64,000 bases of DNA from positions 158,081 to 222,080 of the forward strand of contig NZ_JAJGAK010000004.1 in the NCBI RefSeq assembly GCF_020866925.1. Direction: 5' to 3'. The notes under the pieces were generated by a model that ran no database searches, was not told where the DNA came from, and saw only the letters and a list, made by a program, of their open reading frames with translations. The DNA comes from Noviluteimonas lactosilytica (GTDB taxonomy: Bacteria; Pseudomonadota; Gammaproteobacteria; Xanthomonadales; Xanthomonadaceae). Shown in pieces: positions 1 to 8,066 of the stretch; positions within the stretch are counted from its first letter, which is position 1, and each line of letters starts with the position of its first letter. The position numbers and the translations under genes were made by a program.

Positions 1-791
1 TGCGCCTGGCGATCCGCGATGTCGAGGATGCGGTCGCGCTGCGCCGCGAAGCCGAGGATCACGTCGAGGATGTTGTTGAAGTCGTGCGCGATGCCGCTGG
101 CGAGGCGCCCGGTCGCTTCCAGCTTCTGCGCGTGGATCAGCTGCGCCTGCGCGCGTTCGCGTTCGGCCATCTCGCGTTGCAGCTCACGACCGCGCGCGTT
201 GGACTCGGCGAGGCTTTCGCGCAACGCGCGGATCGAACGATCGAGGATGATCGTGATGATGCCGTAGCTGATCAGCACCGCCGGCACGTTCACGAGCGGA
301 ACGATGACGGGAATGCCGCGCAGCGTCGCCTCGCGCACGTCGGCCGCGAAGCCGATGGCGAACACGCACATCAACAGGCCGAAGGCGATCCACAACGCGC
401 GACGCCCGAGCACGAGGCCGCTGATCACCAGCGTCAGGATCGTCGGCGCCGGATCGATGATCTGCGACAGCACGCCGGTCGTCGCGAACGTGAGCGACAG
501 CGAGATCAGCTGCATCGCGAGGAACAACATGATCGCCGGACGGAACGTGCCGCGCCGGATCATCGCGAAGCTCGCGAGCGCGAGCAGCGCCACCAGCATG
601 TCGATCGCGAAGATCCACATCGCCGACTCGTTGATCTCGCCGCCGCTGCCCAGGCGCCACGCCCAGTTCGCCGGCAACAACAGTCCGTAGAAGAGCAGCA
701 GCAGCTGCATGACGGGCGCGTTGCGCCGGTCGATCGGGTCGTCGATGGGCGCACTGCGCAGCCATTGGCCGAAGCGCTTGAAAGGGTTCAT
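1..791 (-). CDS. membrane sensor histidine kinase, C-terminal part cut off by window edge
   Basis: The frame reads leftward from ATG at 791 and is still open at base 1, so about 263 N-terminal residues are visible. Around six hydrophobic segments (roughly residues 28-48, 58-78, 85-108, 116-150, 158-180) form a membrane sensor region. A charged coiled linker follows (residues 180-222) and then a HisKA box, GIAHDFNN, with the phospho-acceptor His236. The DFNN form is typical of NtrB-like or hybrid kinases with PAS- or membrane-linked input. The ATPase domain and any receiver lie outside the window. The gene is divergent from the first adhesin gene, with 122 bases between them. The signal sensed is unknown. 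Confidence 0.85.
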   Translation of the reverse strand, partial: MNPFKRFGQWLRSAPIDDPIDRRNAPVMQLLLLFYGLLLPANWAWRLGSGGEINESAMWIFAIDMLVALLALASFAMIRRGTFRPAIMLFLAMQLISLSLTFATTGVLSQIIDPAPTILTLVISGLVLGRRALWIAFGLLMCVFAIGFAADVREATLRGIPVIVPLVNVPAVLISYGIITIILDRSIRALRESLAESNARGRELQREMAERERAQAQLIHAQKLEATGRLASGIAHDFNNILDVILGFAAQRDRILDIADRQA

Positions 792-913
792 CGGCGTGCG
801 GGCCCGTGGTGAAAACTTGGTGATTATTCAGTGAACCGTGCGTGCGTGACAGGCCCCGCACCCCGCCCTTAGGTTCGCGCAGCTGCATTCATCAAAACAA
901 TCACGGGGCGGGG

Positions 914-3121
914 ATGAGCAAGGCATTCGACAAGGGGGCGGCGGGCGCGGCGGTGCTCGCGCTGGGCTTCGCGGCATTGGCGCCCGTCGCGGCGCGCGCG
1001 CAGCAACTGACCATGGAACGCACGGGCGACACGTGCGTTGTGCGCACAGCGGCCGATGCGACGGGCACGCCGATCGATTGCGCGCTGTTCGACCAGGCCA
1101 GCATCGGCGTGCAGGCGATGACCGGCAGCGGCCACTTCAAGGCCGACGGCGTCGGCGATGGCAGCGACGATGCGATCGCGACCGGCGTGAACTCGGTCGC
1201 CGCGGGCGCGAACGCGATCGCCAACGGCGCGGCAAGCAGCGCAGTCGGCTACCAGAGCGATGCGGAAGGCGACTACGCGACGGCGCTCGGCAGCAGCAGC
1301 CTCGCGTTGGGCACGGGTTCGACCGCGGTCGGCAGTGGTGCGAATGCGCTCGGCACCGAATCCACCGCGACGGGCTACGGCAGCGTCGCGAGCGGCGAGT
1401 ACGCCGTCGCCAACGGCAGCGGTGCGAACGCGACCGCGAACTACGCCATCGCGCAGGGCAAGGACAGCATGGCGATGGGCGATGCTTCGATCGCGATCGG
1501 CGTGCAGAGCATGGCGCTCGGTGTCGACAGCATCAGCATGGGCGCAGGCAGCCAGGCCAGCGAACTCGGCACGGCCGTCGGCACCTTGAGTTACGTCGGC
1601 GGTTTCGGATCCAGCGCATTCGGCCACAGCGCGTTCGCGGATGGCGACTTCTCCCTCGCACTCGGCGCGGGTTCGACGTCGACGAGCACCGGCGGGATCG
1701 CCATCGGTACCGACACGTATGTCGATCCGGCCGCGATGCATGGCATCGCCATCGGCAGCCTGAGCACGGCGCTCGGCGCGAACTCGATCGCCATCGGCGG
1801 CCTGTGGACGACCGCGGGCGCCGACGGCGCCGTCGCGATCGGCGGCACGATGGCCTGCGAAGGTTTCATGTGCATCGAAACGAACAACGGTGCGTGGGGC
1901 ATCAACAGCACCGCGCTCGGCGCGGGCGCGTCGGCGTACGCCGATGGTGCGACGTCGGTCGGCGCGGGTTCGCAGGCCGGCGGCCTGACGTCGGCTTCGC
2001 TCGGCCACTCCGCGTATGCGAACGCCGACAACGCATTGGCGCTCGGCGCGCGCGCGATGGTGTGGGCGGCGAACGCGGTGGCCATCGGCGCCGATTCGTA
2101 TGCCGATCGCGAGAACACGGTGTCGGTCGGCAACAGCTGGGGCATGACGCGCCAGATCGTCAACGTCGCCGACGGCACCGAGGCGAACGACGCGGTGAAC
2201 AAGCAGCAGCTCGACGTGGTCGACGCGCACGTCACCGAAGTGGACAAGCGCGTCACCAACGTCGAAGGGCGCGTCGACACGCTCGAAACGCAGATCGGCG
2301 ACGTGTCGGGTGTGGTGACCGCCAAGCTGGATTCGATCGCAGTGGCGATGGGCGGCGGTGCGATGTTCGATGCGAGCGGCAACATGACCGCGCCGTCGTT
2401 CTCGGTCGGCGGCGGCACGTACCACAACGTCGGCGATACGATCAGCGCGATCGACGCCTTGCTCGGCGACTTCGATTCGCGCATCACGCAGATCGAAGGC
2501 AACCCCGGCGGTGGCGGCAGCACGATCCCGACGGGCACCGGCGACGGGCTCGCGATCGGCGCCGGCAGCCACGCCCAGGACACGACCGACACCGCGATCG
2601 GCACCGGCGCGACCGTCAGTGCCGACAACGCGGTCGCACTCGGCGCGGGCTCGGTGGCGAACGAAGCGAACACCGTGTCGGTGGGCAGCGCAGGCAACGA
2701 ACGCCGCGTCACCAACGTCGCCGCAGGCACGAACGCAACCGACGCCGCCAACGTCGCGCAGATGCAGGCCGGCGATGCCGCCACGCTCAGCGCCGCGAAC
2801 ACTTACACCGACGGTCGCCTGCACGCGCTCGATTCGCAGATCTCGCAACTGCAATCGGACGTGTGGTCGCGCCTCGGCGAACAGGACCAGCGCATCGATC
2901 GCAACGGCGCGATGAGCGCCGCGATGATGAACATGGCGATCAACGCCGCGGGCGCACGCAGCGATCGCGGCCGCGTCGCGGTCGGCGCGGGTTGGCAGAA
3001 CGGCGAGAACGCGTTGTCCGTCGGTTATTCGAAGGCCATCGGCCGCGCGACCTTCAGCATCGGCGGCGCATTCACGAGCGATGACCAGTCCGTGGGCGCC
3101 GGCTTCGGCGTCGACCTTTGA
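914..3121 (+). CDS. YadA-like trimeric autotransporter adhesin (TAA1)
   Basis: 735 residues starting at ATG 914. The longer frame upstream lacks a signal peptide, whereas this start gives one ending ARA-QQ at about residue 30. The passenger (about residues 75-430) is built of 14-residue left-handed-roll head repeats of the SxAxG/AxAxG kind. Two neck motifs (NTVSVG...NVAxGTxAxDAVN) are visible near residues 400-430 and 585-615, separated by a coiled stretch. The last 76 residues match the YadA membrane anchor: a coiled helix, then four beta strands ending GFGVDL. In this family the anchor trimerises and displays the head as an adhesin. The terminal residue is Leu rather than the usual aromatic. 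The S8 protease gene begins 11 bases downstream. Confidence 0.9.
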   Translation: MSKAFDKGAAGAAVLALGFAALAPVAARAQQLTMERTGDTCVVRTAADATGTPIDCALFDQASIGVQAMTGSGHFKADGVGDGSDDAIATGVNSVAAGANAIANGAASSAVGYQSDAEGDYATALGSSSLALGTGSTAVGSGANALGTESTATGYGSVASGEYAVANGSGANATANYAIAQGKDSMAMGDASIAIGVQSMALGVDSISMGAGSQASELGTAVGTLSYVGGFGSSAFGHSAFADGDFSLALGAGSTSTSTGGIAIGTDTYVDPAAMHGIAIGSLSTALGANSIAIGGLWTTAGADGAVAIGGTMACEGFMCIETNNGAWGINSTALGAGASAYADGATSVGAGSQAGGLTSASLGHSAYANADNALALGARAMVWAANAVAIGADSYADRENTVSVGNSWGMTRQIVNVADGTEANDAVNKQQLDVVDAHVTEVDKRVTNVEGRVDTLETQIGDVSGVVTAKLDSIAVAMGGGAMFDASGNMTAPSFSVGGGTYHNVGDTISAIDALLGDFDSRITQIEGNPGGGGSTIPTGTGDGLAIGAGSHAQDTTDTAIGTGATVSADNAVALGAGSVANEANTVSVGSAGNERRVTNVAAGTNATDAANVAQMQAGDAATLSAANTYTDGRLHALDSQISQLQSDVWSRLGEQDQRIDRNGAMSAAMMNMAINAAGARSDRGRVAVGAGWQNGENALSVGYSKAIGRATFSIGGAFTSDDQSVGAGFGVDL

Positions 3122-3132
3122 GCACACACCGG

Positions 3133-4959
3133 ATGACCACTTCCATGCACACGATCCCTCGCAATGTCGCCGCGTGCTCGCTCGCCGCCGCCATCCTGGC
3201 CTCCCTTTCCCTTACCGTCTCCGCCGCGGGCGCCGGAACGTCGCCCCCGGTGCGCAAGCTGATGAGCCTGCAACGGCCCGCGGCGGAGGCGACCTTCGAT
3301 CGCTTCATCGTGAAGGCGCGCACCGGCATCGCGTCGCGCAGTGCATCGCCGACGCTCGATGCACTCAGGAACGCGATCGCGCGTTCGGGCATCGGCGCTG
3401 GCATCGGCATCGCCGCGACGGGCAGTTCCGCGCCGACGGTGTCGCGCCTGCGCACGATGGCCACCGGCGCCGATGTGTTCCGCTTCTCGCGCAAACTCAC
3501 GCGCACCGAAGCCGATGCGGTGCTCGCGCAACTGCGCGCCGATGCGGCCGTGCAGTACGCGCAGCCCGACTATCGCAGGCAGCGCCTGGATTTCACGCCG
3601 AACGACACGCGCTTCAACCTGCAGTGGGATTACACGCACCCGACGACCGGCATCCGTGCGCCGGCTGCGTGGGATATCGCGCGCGGCGCCGGCGTGGTCG
3701 TCGCCGTGCTCGACACGGGGTATCTCGATCACTCCGATCTCAACGCGAACATCGTGCCGGGCTACGACTTCATCAGCGACGCGCAGGTGGCAGGAGATGG
3801 CGACGGCCGCGATGCCGATGCGCACGATCCGGGTGACTTCATCGGCGGCGAAGCGAGTTCCTTCCACGGCACGCACGTGGCCGGCACGGTCGCCGCGGTG
3901 GGCAACAACGCGCTCGGCATCGCCGGTGTCGCGTTCAGCGCGCGAGTGCAGCCGGTGCGCGTGCTCGGCCACGGCGGCGGCTACACGTCCGACATCGCCG
4001 ATGCGATCACCTGGGCATCGGGCGGCACGGTCGCCGGTGTTCCGGCGAACGCGACGCCTGCGGAAGTACTCAACCTGAGTCTCGGCGGGCAGGGGCGATG
4101 CAGCGAAGATCCGGCGACGCAGGCCGCGATCGACGGTGCGATCGCGCGCGGCACGACCGTCGTGATCTCGTCGGGCAACAGCAACCTCGACGCGGCGAAC
4201 TTCTCGCCGGCCAGTTGCAAGGGCGTGATCACCGTCGGCGCGAGCGGCGTCGATGGCGCGCGTTCGTATTACTCGAACTACGGGCCGACGGTGGCGATCT
4301 CCGCACCGGGCGGCAATGCGACGAGCGGTTCGGACCCCGATGATCGCTGGATCTGGTCGCTCGGCAACAGCGGCCTGCAGGCGCCGGATCCGAGTCCGGC
4401 CGGCGATCGCCTCATCGGCATGATCGGCACGTCGATGGCGAGCCCGCACGTCGCCGGCATCGTCGCGTTGATGCAGAGCGCGGCGGTCGGCGCAGGGCGT
4501 GCACCGCTCACGCCTGCGCAGGTGAAGCAGGTGCTGCAGACGACGGCGATCCCGTTCACGATCGCGCCGCCGTTCAACCAGTCGCAAGGCCCCGGCATCG
4601 CGAACGCGGCGGCCGCGGTGCTCGCGGCGACCCAGCCGATTCCCGACGACACGAGCACGCTGCTCGTCAATCGCATCGCATCGACCACCAGCGGCGCGGC
4701 CGGCGACACGCGCCTGTTCAAGATCGTCGTGCCCGCCGGGAAGACGAGCCTGAACCTGCGCACGTACGGCGGCACCGGAAATGTATCGCTGTACGTTGCG
4801 CGGGGTCGCGTGCCGACGGCGTCGAGCTTCGACCGCAGTTCGGTCAAGCCGGGCAACAGCGAAACGGTGCTGCTGTCTTATCCGCAGGCGGGCACGTACT
4901 ACATGCTGGTCGTCGGCGAAAACGCGTTCGGCGGCGTGTCCGTCATGGGCGTCTACTGA
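3133..4959 (+). CDS. secreted subtilisin-family (S8) serine protease with PPC domain (couplet 1)
   Basis: 608 residues from ATG 3133; ATG 3145 is an equally possible start. A signal peptide (hydrophobic AAAILASLSLTVSAAG) is followed by an I9-like propeptide (to about residue 155). The S8 catalytic domain has Asp194 (VLDTG), His245 (HGTHVAG) and Ser434 (GTSMAS). A bacterial pre-peptidase C-terminal (PPC) beta-sandwich fills about the last 90 residues. PPC-tailed subtilases are normally exported as zymogens, in xanthomonads usually by type II secretion. The gene lies 11 bases after TAA1, so it is probably co-transcribed. It is clearly paralogous to the proteases at 11800 and 18345 (shared VRVLGxxGG, LNLSLGG). 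That it acts on the adhesin is inference only. Confidence 0.9.
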   Translation: MTTSMHTIPRNVAACSLAAAILASLSLTVSAAGAGTSPPVRKLMSLQRPAAEATFDRFIVKARTGIASRSASPTLDALRNAIARSGIGAGIGIAATGSSAPTVSRLRTMATGADVFRFSRKLTRTEADAVLAQLRADAAVQYAQPDYRRQRLDFTPNDTRFNLQWDYTHPTTGIRAPAAWDIARGAGVVVAVLDTGYLDHSDLNANIVPGYDFISDAQVAGDGDGRDADAHDPGDFIGGEASSFHGTHVAGTVAAVGNNALGIAGVAFSARVQPVRVLGHGGGYTSDIADAITWASGGTVAGVPANATPAEVLNLSLGGQGRCSEDPATQAAIDGAIARGTTVVISSGNSNLDAANFSPASCKGVITVGASGVDGARSYYSNYGPTVAISAPGGNATSGSDPDDRWIWSLGNSGLQAPDPSPAGDRLIGMIGTSMASPHVAGIVALMQSAAVGAGRAPLTPAQVKQVLQTTAIPFTIAPPFNQSQGPGIANAAAAVLAATQPIPDDTSTLLVNRIASTTSGAAGDTRLFKIVVPAGKTSLNLRTYGGTGNVSLYVARGRVPTASSFDRSSVKPGNSETVLLSYPQAGTYYMLVVGENAFGGVSVMGVY

Positions 4960-4999
4960 AGCTCGACGCGGAAACAGATTCCGGTCGCAAGCGGCGGGG

Positions 5000-5022
5000 G
5001 CCGCGCGCGCAACGCGCGCGGC
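5000..5022 (+). terminator. GC-rich hairpin after protease 1, possible terminator
   Basis: A perfect inverted repeat, GCCGCGCGCG-CAA-CGCGCGCGGC, begins 41 bases after the protease stop codon. It is followed by a T/C-rich stretch but no real T run, so intrinsic termination is plausible rather than certain. Confidence 0.4.
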
Positions 5023-5341
5023 TTCCGCATTCGGTTTCCTGTCTGCGACGACTGCAAAACGAATCCGGCGAACGCAGCCGCAAGCGACGCCCGGACAACA
5101 TCGATCGCGGTGCTTCTGCCGGAACAGCGCCGCCAAACCGGAACGCGCTTCCGGGTTAACACGCCCGCTTCGCCACGCGTGGCAGACGCGATGCATGCAG
5201 CGGCCGCAACGGCCTGAACACGAGGCATCGCAATTCGGCGAACAGTCGCTTCCTGTCGCCGATGGAAAGGCAACAGCGCATCGCACCTTTCGTCGTGACG
5301 ATCGTTCACCGGTCCCGCAACGGGTGACGCCCGCGCTTTCG

Positions 5342-5356
5342 TGGCACCGAAACTGC
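5342..5356 (+). promoter_or_regulatory. candidate sigma-54 promoter for the Fap-like operon
   Basis: TGGCACCGAAACTGC fits the -24/-12 sigma-54 consensus: TGGCAC, the exact GG-N10-GC spacing, and CTGC in place of TTGC. It lies 78 bases upstream of the ATG at 5434 in an otherwise gene-free stretch. Fap operons in Pseudomonas are reported to be RpoN-linked, which makes the site attractive. A 15-base match in a GC-rich genome can still arise by chance. Confidence 0.4.
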
Positions 5357-5433
5357 GCACGCGGTCAGGCACCGGCCGTCGCGGCGTGCCCGGAGGCGGC
5401 GCCGGTACAAGAAGCAATAAAGGGAGACTCCCA

Positions 5434-6420
5434 ATGCGCAAGACACTCCTCGCTACATGCCTGCTGCTCGCCTGCGGTTTCGCAGGCCAGGCGATGGCAC
5501 AGGACGTCACGGGCAACGTGACAGGCGACAACAACACGACCGACAACAGCAACAACAGCGACAACAGCGACAACAGCAACAATTCGACAGGCGACAACCG
5601 CAACAACGCGGGCGATGCGAACGCCACCGGCGCCGGCAGTTCCGCGGCCACCAACGGCGGCACATCGACCGCCACCTTCTCCAATTCCTTCAACACGAGC
5701 ACCGTCGTCGCAACCACGACACTCAACGGCACGGTGACAGGCAACGCGATCGCGCCGATCGGCAACGTCGCGACCAACAACGGCAGCTCCAACGGCGGCA
5801 CCGGCAACGGTGGCGCGGCCGTGGGCGGCCCGGGTGGTGCAGGCGGCACGGCCGCCAGCGCGGGCGGACCCGGTGGTGACGGCACCGGCGCAAGCGGTGG
5901 CGCGACCGGCGCTTCCACCGCGGGAGGCGGTGATGCGACAGGCACGGGTGGCACCGCGGCCACCGCCAGCGCGGGCGGCGCGGGCACGGGCGGCGCAGGG
6001 GGCGCGGCCGCATCCGGTGACGGCGGCGATGTCGTTGCGGCGGGCGGCGACGGCACCGGTGGCGATGGAACGGCCGATGCAGCAGGCGGCGACGGCACGG
6101 CGACCGGTGGCGACGCGGATTCCTCCGCGACCGCGAGCACCGGTGACGCGACCGGCACCGGCGGCGACAGCGGCGATGTCGCGACGACGGCCGGCGACGG
6201 CGGCGTCGGAGGCAATGCCACCGGCGGCGACGGCAGTGGCGGCGATGCAGGCGACCTCAGCGTCGATGCCGGCACCTTCGATTCGTCGAACTCGATGGAC
6301 AGCGTTGGGCAATCCGCCGCGGGCGTGATGATGGCCGCGCAGAACAGCGGTGCAGCCGCGCTGATCCAGCAAGGCATGACCGTGCAGGCCAACCTCAACA
6401 TCGGCGGTGTTTCGCCGTAA
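5434..6420 (+). CDS. secreted low-complexity Gly/Ala/Thr/Asp protein, putative fibre (Fap-like) subunit
   Basis: 328 residues with a clear signal peptide (cleavage near AMAQ, about residue 22). The mature N-terminus is Asn/Asp/Ser/Thr-rich (residues 28-55). Residues about 120-285 are almost purely Gly, Ala, Thr, Ser and Asp in irregular GGDGT/GGxGG repeats. The C-terminus returns to normal sequence with MAAQNSGAAALIQQGM. The mature chain has no Lys, Glu, His, Cys, Tyr or Trp and a single Arg. The same QNSG...LIQxGM signature ends the next gene product. Position first in a run with a C39 peptidase and a FapF-like barrel suggests the main exported fibre or matrix protein. No direct family match is claimed. 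A strong RBS (AAAGGGAG) precedes the start. Confidence 0.75.
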   Translation: MRKTLLATCLLLACGFAGQAMAQDVTGNVTGDNNTTDNSNNSDNSDNSNNSTGDNRNNAGDANATGAGSSAATNGGTSTATFSNSFNTSTVVATTTLNGTVTGNAIAPIGNVATNNGSSNGGTGNGGAAVGGPGGAGGTAASAGGPGGDGTGASGGATGASTAGGGDATGTGGTAATASAGGAGTGGAGGAAASGDGGDVVAAGGDGTGGDGTADAAGGDGTATGGDADSSATASTGDATGTGGDSGDVATTAGDGGVGGNATGGDGSGGDAGDLSVDAGTFDSSNSMDSVGQSAAGVMMAAQNSGAAALIQQGMTVQANLNIGGVSP

Positions 6421-6485
6421 GACCGACCGGGCATCCCGGCGCGCGCGCAATGCAACGCACGTGCGCCGGGAGGAAGGAGTCCACC

Positions 6486-6863
6486 ATGGACACGCAATGC
6501 AACGCGCGAACCTGCCCACGACGCACGGCCGCGGGGTGCGCATGGCTGCTGGCCTTCGCCGCCCCGATCGCGTTCGCGCAATCGCAATCGTTCGGCACGC
6601 CCGTCGACCCGGCCACGCTGGAATCGCAACGCGGCGGCGACGGCACGATCGTCGTCGACATCGATATCGACCTGGTCGGACAAGTCGACGACAACACGGC
6701 CTCGAACATCGTCACAGGCCAGAACCTCATCGACGGCGGCAGCTTCGCGAACAGCGCGGGCATCGCCACCGTCATCCAGAACTCCGGTTCGAACGTGCTG
6801 ATCCAGAACGGCATGGCGGTGAGCGTGCTGTTCGTCGATCCGGGCGTCGCGGCGCCGCCATGA
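6486..6863 (+). CDS. small secreted protein with double-glycine motif, Fap-like operon
   Basis: 125 residues. The start at ATG 6486 is set by a strong RBS (GGAGGAAGGAG at 6469-6479). A signal peptide ends near AFAQ (residue 31). The mature N-terminus contains VDPATLESQRGG with Gly50-Gly51, resembling the double-glycine site that C39 peptidases cut. After it comes an alternating hydrophobic/Asp strand (IVVDIDIDLVG) and the C-terminal signature VIQNSGSNVLIQNGM shared with the fibre-like protein upstream. The stop overlaps the ATG of the C39 peptidase (ATGATG at 6860). The likely role is a minor fibre component or nucleator processed by that peptidase; this is inferred from motif and context. 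Confidence 0.7.
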   Translation: MDTQCNARTCPRRTAAGCAWLLAFAAPIAFAQSQSFGTPVDPATLESQRGGDGTIVVDIDIDLVGQVDDNTASNIVTGQNLIDGGSFANSAGIATVIQNSGSNVLIQNGMAVSVLFVDPGVAAPP

Positions 6864-7558
6864 TGCAGCGCCGCGCGCATCGGCTCGCTGCGTCGATCGG
6901 CCTGGCCTGCGTGCTGGGGGCAACGGGCGCGTTCGCGGGCAACGTGCCGGTGAACGACGGCACCGGCGACTACGCGGTGCGCGTGACCAGCCTGAAGGAA
7001 GCGCGCTTCGCGACCGTCATCAGGCAACGTTACGACTTCAGTTGCGGATCGGCCGCGGTGGCGACGCTGTTGACGCATCACTTCGGCCGCCCGGTGCGCG
7101 AAGCCGACGTGTTCGCGGAGATGTACGCGACCGGCGACCAGGCGCGCATCCGCAAGCTCGGGTTCTCGCTGCTCGACATGCGTCGTTACCTGCAGGCGCA
7201 CGGCTTCCGCGCGGACGGCTTCGCGTTGCCGCTCGACAAGCTCGCCGAGGAAGGCGTGCCGGCGATCGTGTTGCTCAACGATCGCGGCTATCGCCACTTC
7301 GTCGTGGTGAAGGGCATGCGCGGCAATCGCGTGCTGGTCGGCGATCCGGCGGCGGGGCTGCGCACGATCCGGCGCGATCGCTTCGAAAAGCTGTGGGAAT
7401 CGCGCGTGCTGTTCGTCGTGCACAACCAGCGGCAACTGGCGCAATTCAACAATCCGCGCGACTGGCGCATCGCGCCCGCCGGTCCGCTCGAACTCTCGAT
7501 CCAGCGCGACGGCCTGCAACACGTGGTGATGCCGCGGCGGGGACCGGGCGATGTGTGA
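6860..7558 (+). CDS. periplasmic C39-family cysteine peptidase (FapD-like)
   Basis: 232 residues with a signal peptide (cleavage near AFAG, residue 28). The C39 papain-like fold is marked by oxyanion Gln56 six residues before Cys62 (QRYDFSCGSAA), His146 (YRHFVVVKG) and Asp162 (VGDPAAG). There is no ABC-transporter part, so this is the stand-alone form found in Fap amyloid loci (FapD) rather than a bacteriocin exporter. It overlaps its neighbours on both sides by 4 and 8 bases, showing tight translational coupling. Two flanking gene products carry a shared (V/I)(D/E)PAxLxxxRGG motif that would suit it as a cleavage site. FapD-like is preferred over a generic C39 peptidase because of the downstream barrel protein. 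Confidence 0.8.
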   Translation: MMQRRAHRLAASIGLACVLGATGAFAGNVPVNDGTGDYAVRVTSLKEARFATVIRQRYDFSCGSAAVATLLTHHFGRPVREADVFAEMYATGDQARIRKLGFSLLDMRRYLQAHGFRADGFALPLDKLAEEGVPAIVLLNDRGYRHFVVVKGMRGNRVLVGDPAAGLRTIRRDRFEKLWESRVLFVVHNQRQLAQFNNPRDWRIAPAGPLELSIQRDGLQHVVMPRRGPGDV

Positions 7559-8066
7559 CGCGCGCGCGCTGGTGCTTGCGTTGCTGGCAACCTGGGTCGC
7601 GCCAGTGTTTGCGCCGGCACTCGCGCAGGACGCGGCACCGCGCGTGCGCGACCTTCCCTCCGACTGGCAGGCGATCGAACCCGCACGCCTGGCGACGCTG
7701 CGCGGCGGCTTCTCGATTCCCGGCGGCGCCAGCATTTCCTTCGGCATCGAGCGCGCGGTGTTCATCAACGGCGCACTCATCGTCGAAACGCGCGCCTACA
7801 TCCCGGACCTCGGCCGCATGACCGCGGCGGATGCCGAATCCCTGTCGCACGCGATCGCGCCGCTGATCGTGCGCAACGGCGCCGGCAACGCCGCCGACGT
7901 CGCGACCGGCGCCGCGGGCACGTTCACGATCGTGCAGAACTCGCTCGACAACCAGTCCATCGCGAGCATGACGACGTTGTCGGTCGGCGTCGGCACGCTT
8001 TCCCAGTTCAAGATCCTCAACGCCAATACGACGTTGCAGGATGCGCTGACGGCCTTGCCACGCTGA
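7551..8066 (+). CDS. small secreted protein with double-glycine motif, Fap-like operon
   Basis: 171 residues. The start ATG 7551 lies inside the end of the C39 gene and the stop shares bases with the next ATG (TGATG at 8064). A signal peptide ends near ALAQ (residue 26). The region after it has IEPARLATLRGG with Gly52-Gly53, aligning with VDPATLESQRGG of the protein encoded at 6486. The C-terminal half has FTIVQNSLDNQSIASMTTLSVGV, a looser version of the QNS...LIQ signature. It is probably another exported component of the same system, comparable in position to FapE. Function is not established. Confidence 0.65.
   Translation: MCDARALVLALLATWVAPVFAPALAQDAAPRVRDLPSDWQAIEPARLATLRGGFSIPGGASISFGIERAVFINGALIVETRAYIPDLGRMTAADAESLSHAIAPLIVRNGAGNAADVATGAAGTFTIVQNSLDNQSIASMTTLSVGVGTLSQFKILNANTTLQDALTALPR

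Larger units (their letters stand above)
4960..5433. other. 474-base intergenic region before the Fap-like operon
   Basis: No convincing gene was seen here; the open frames lack coding character. It contains a GC-rich inverted repeat just after the protease gene (5000-5022) and a sigma-54-type promoter match (5342-5356), both listed separately. A good ribosome binding site, AAAGGGAG, sits at 5419-5426 just before the next ATG. The region therefore separates couplet 1 from a new transcription unit. Confidence 0.5.

Noticed and set aside
5800-6260. RTX calcium-binding nonapeptide array in the Gly-rich protein
   Set aside because: GGDGT units occur, but the GGxGxDxUx periodicity of nine residues is not kept, and no RTX-type type I secretion genes are near.
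6860-7558. Bacteriocin exporter (C39 peptidase of an ABC transporter)
   Set aside because: The protein is only 232 residues with a signal peptide, and no ABC transporter or immunity gene is present.
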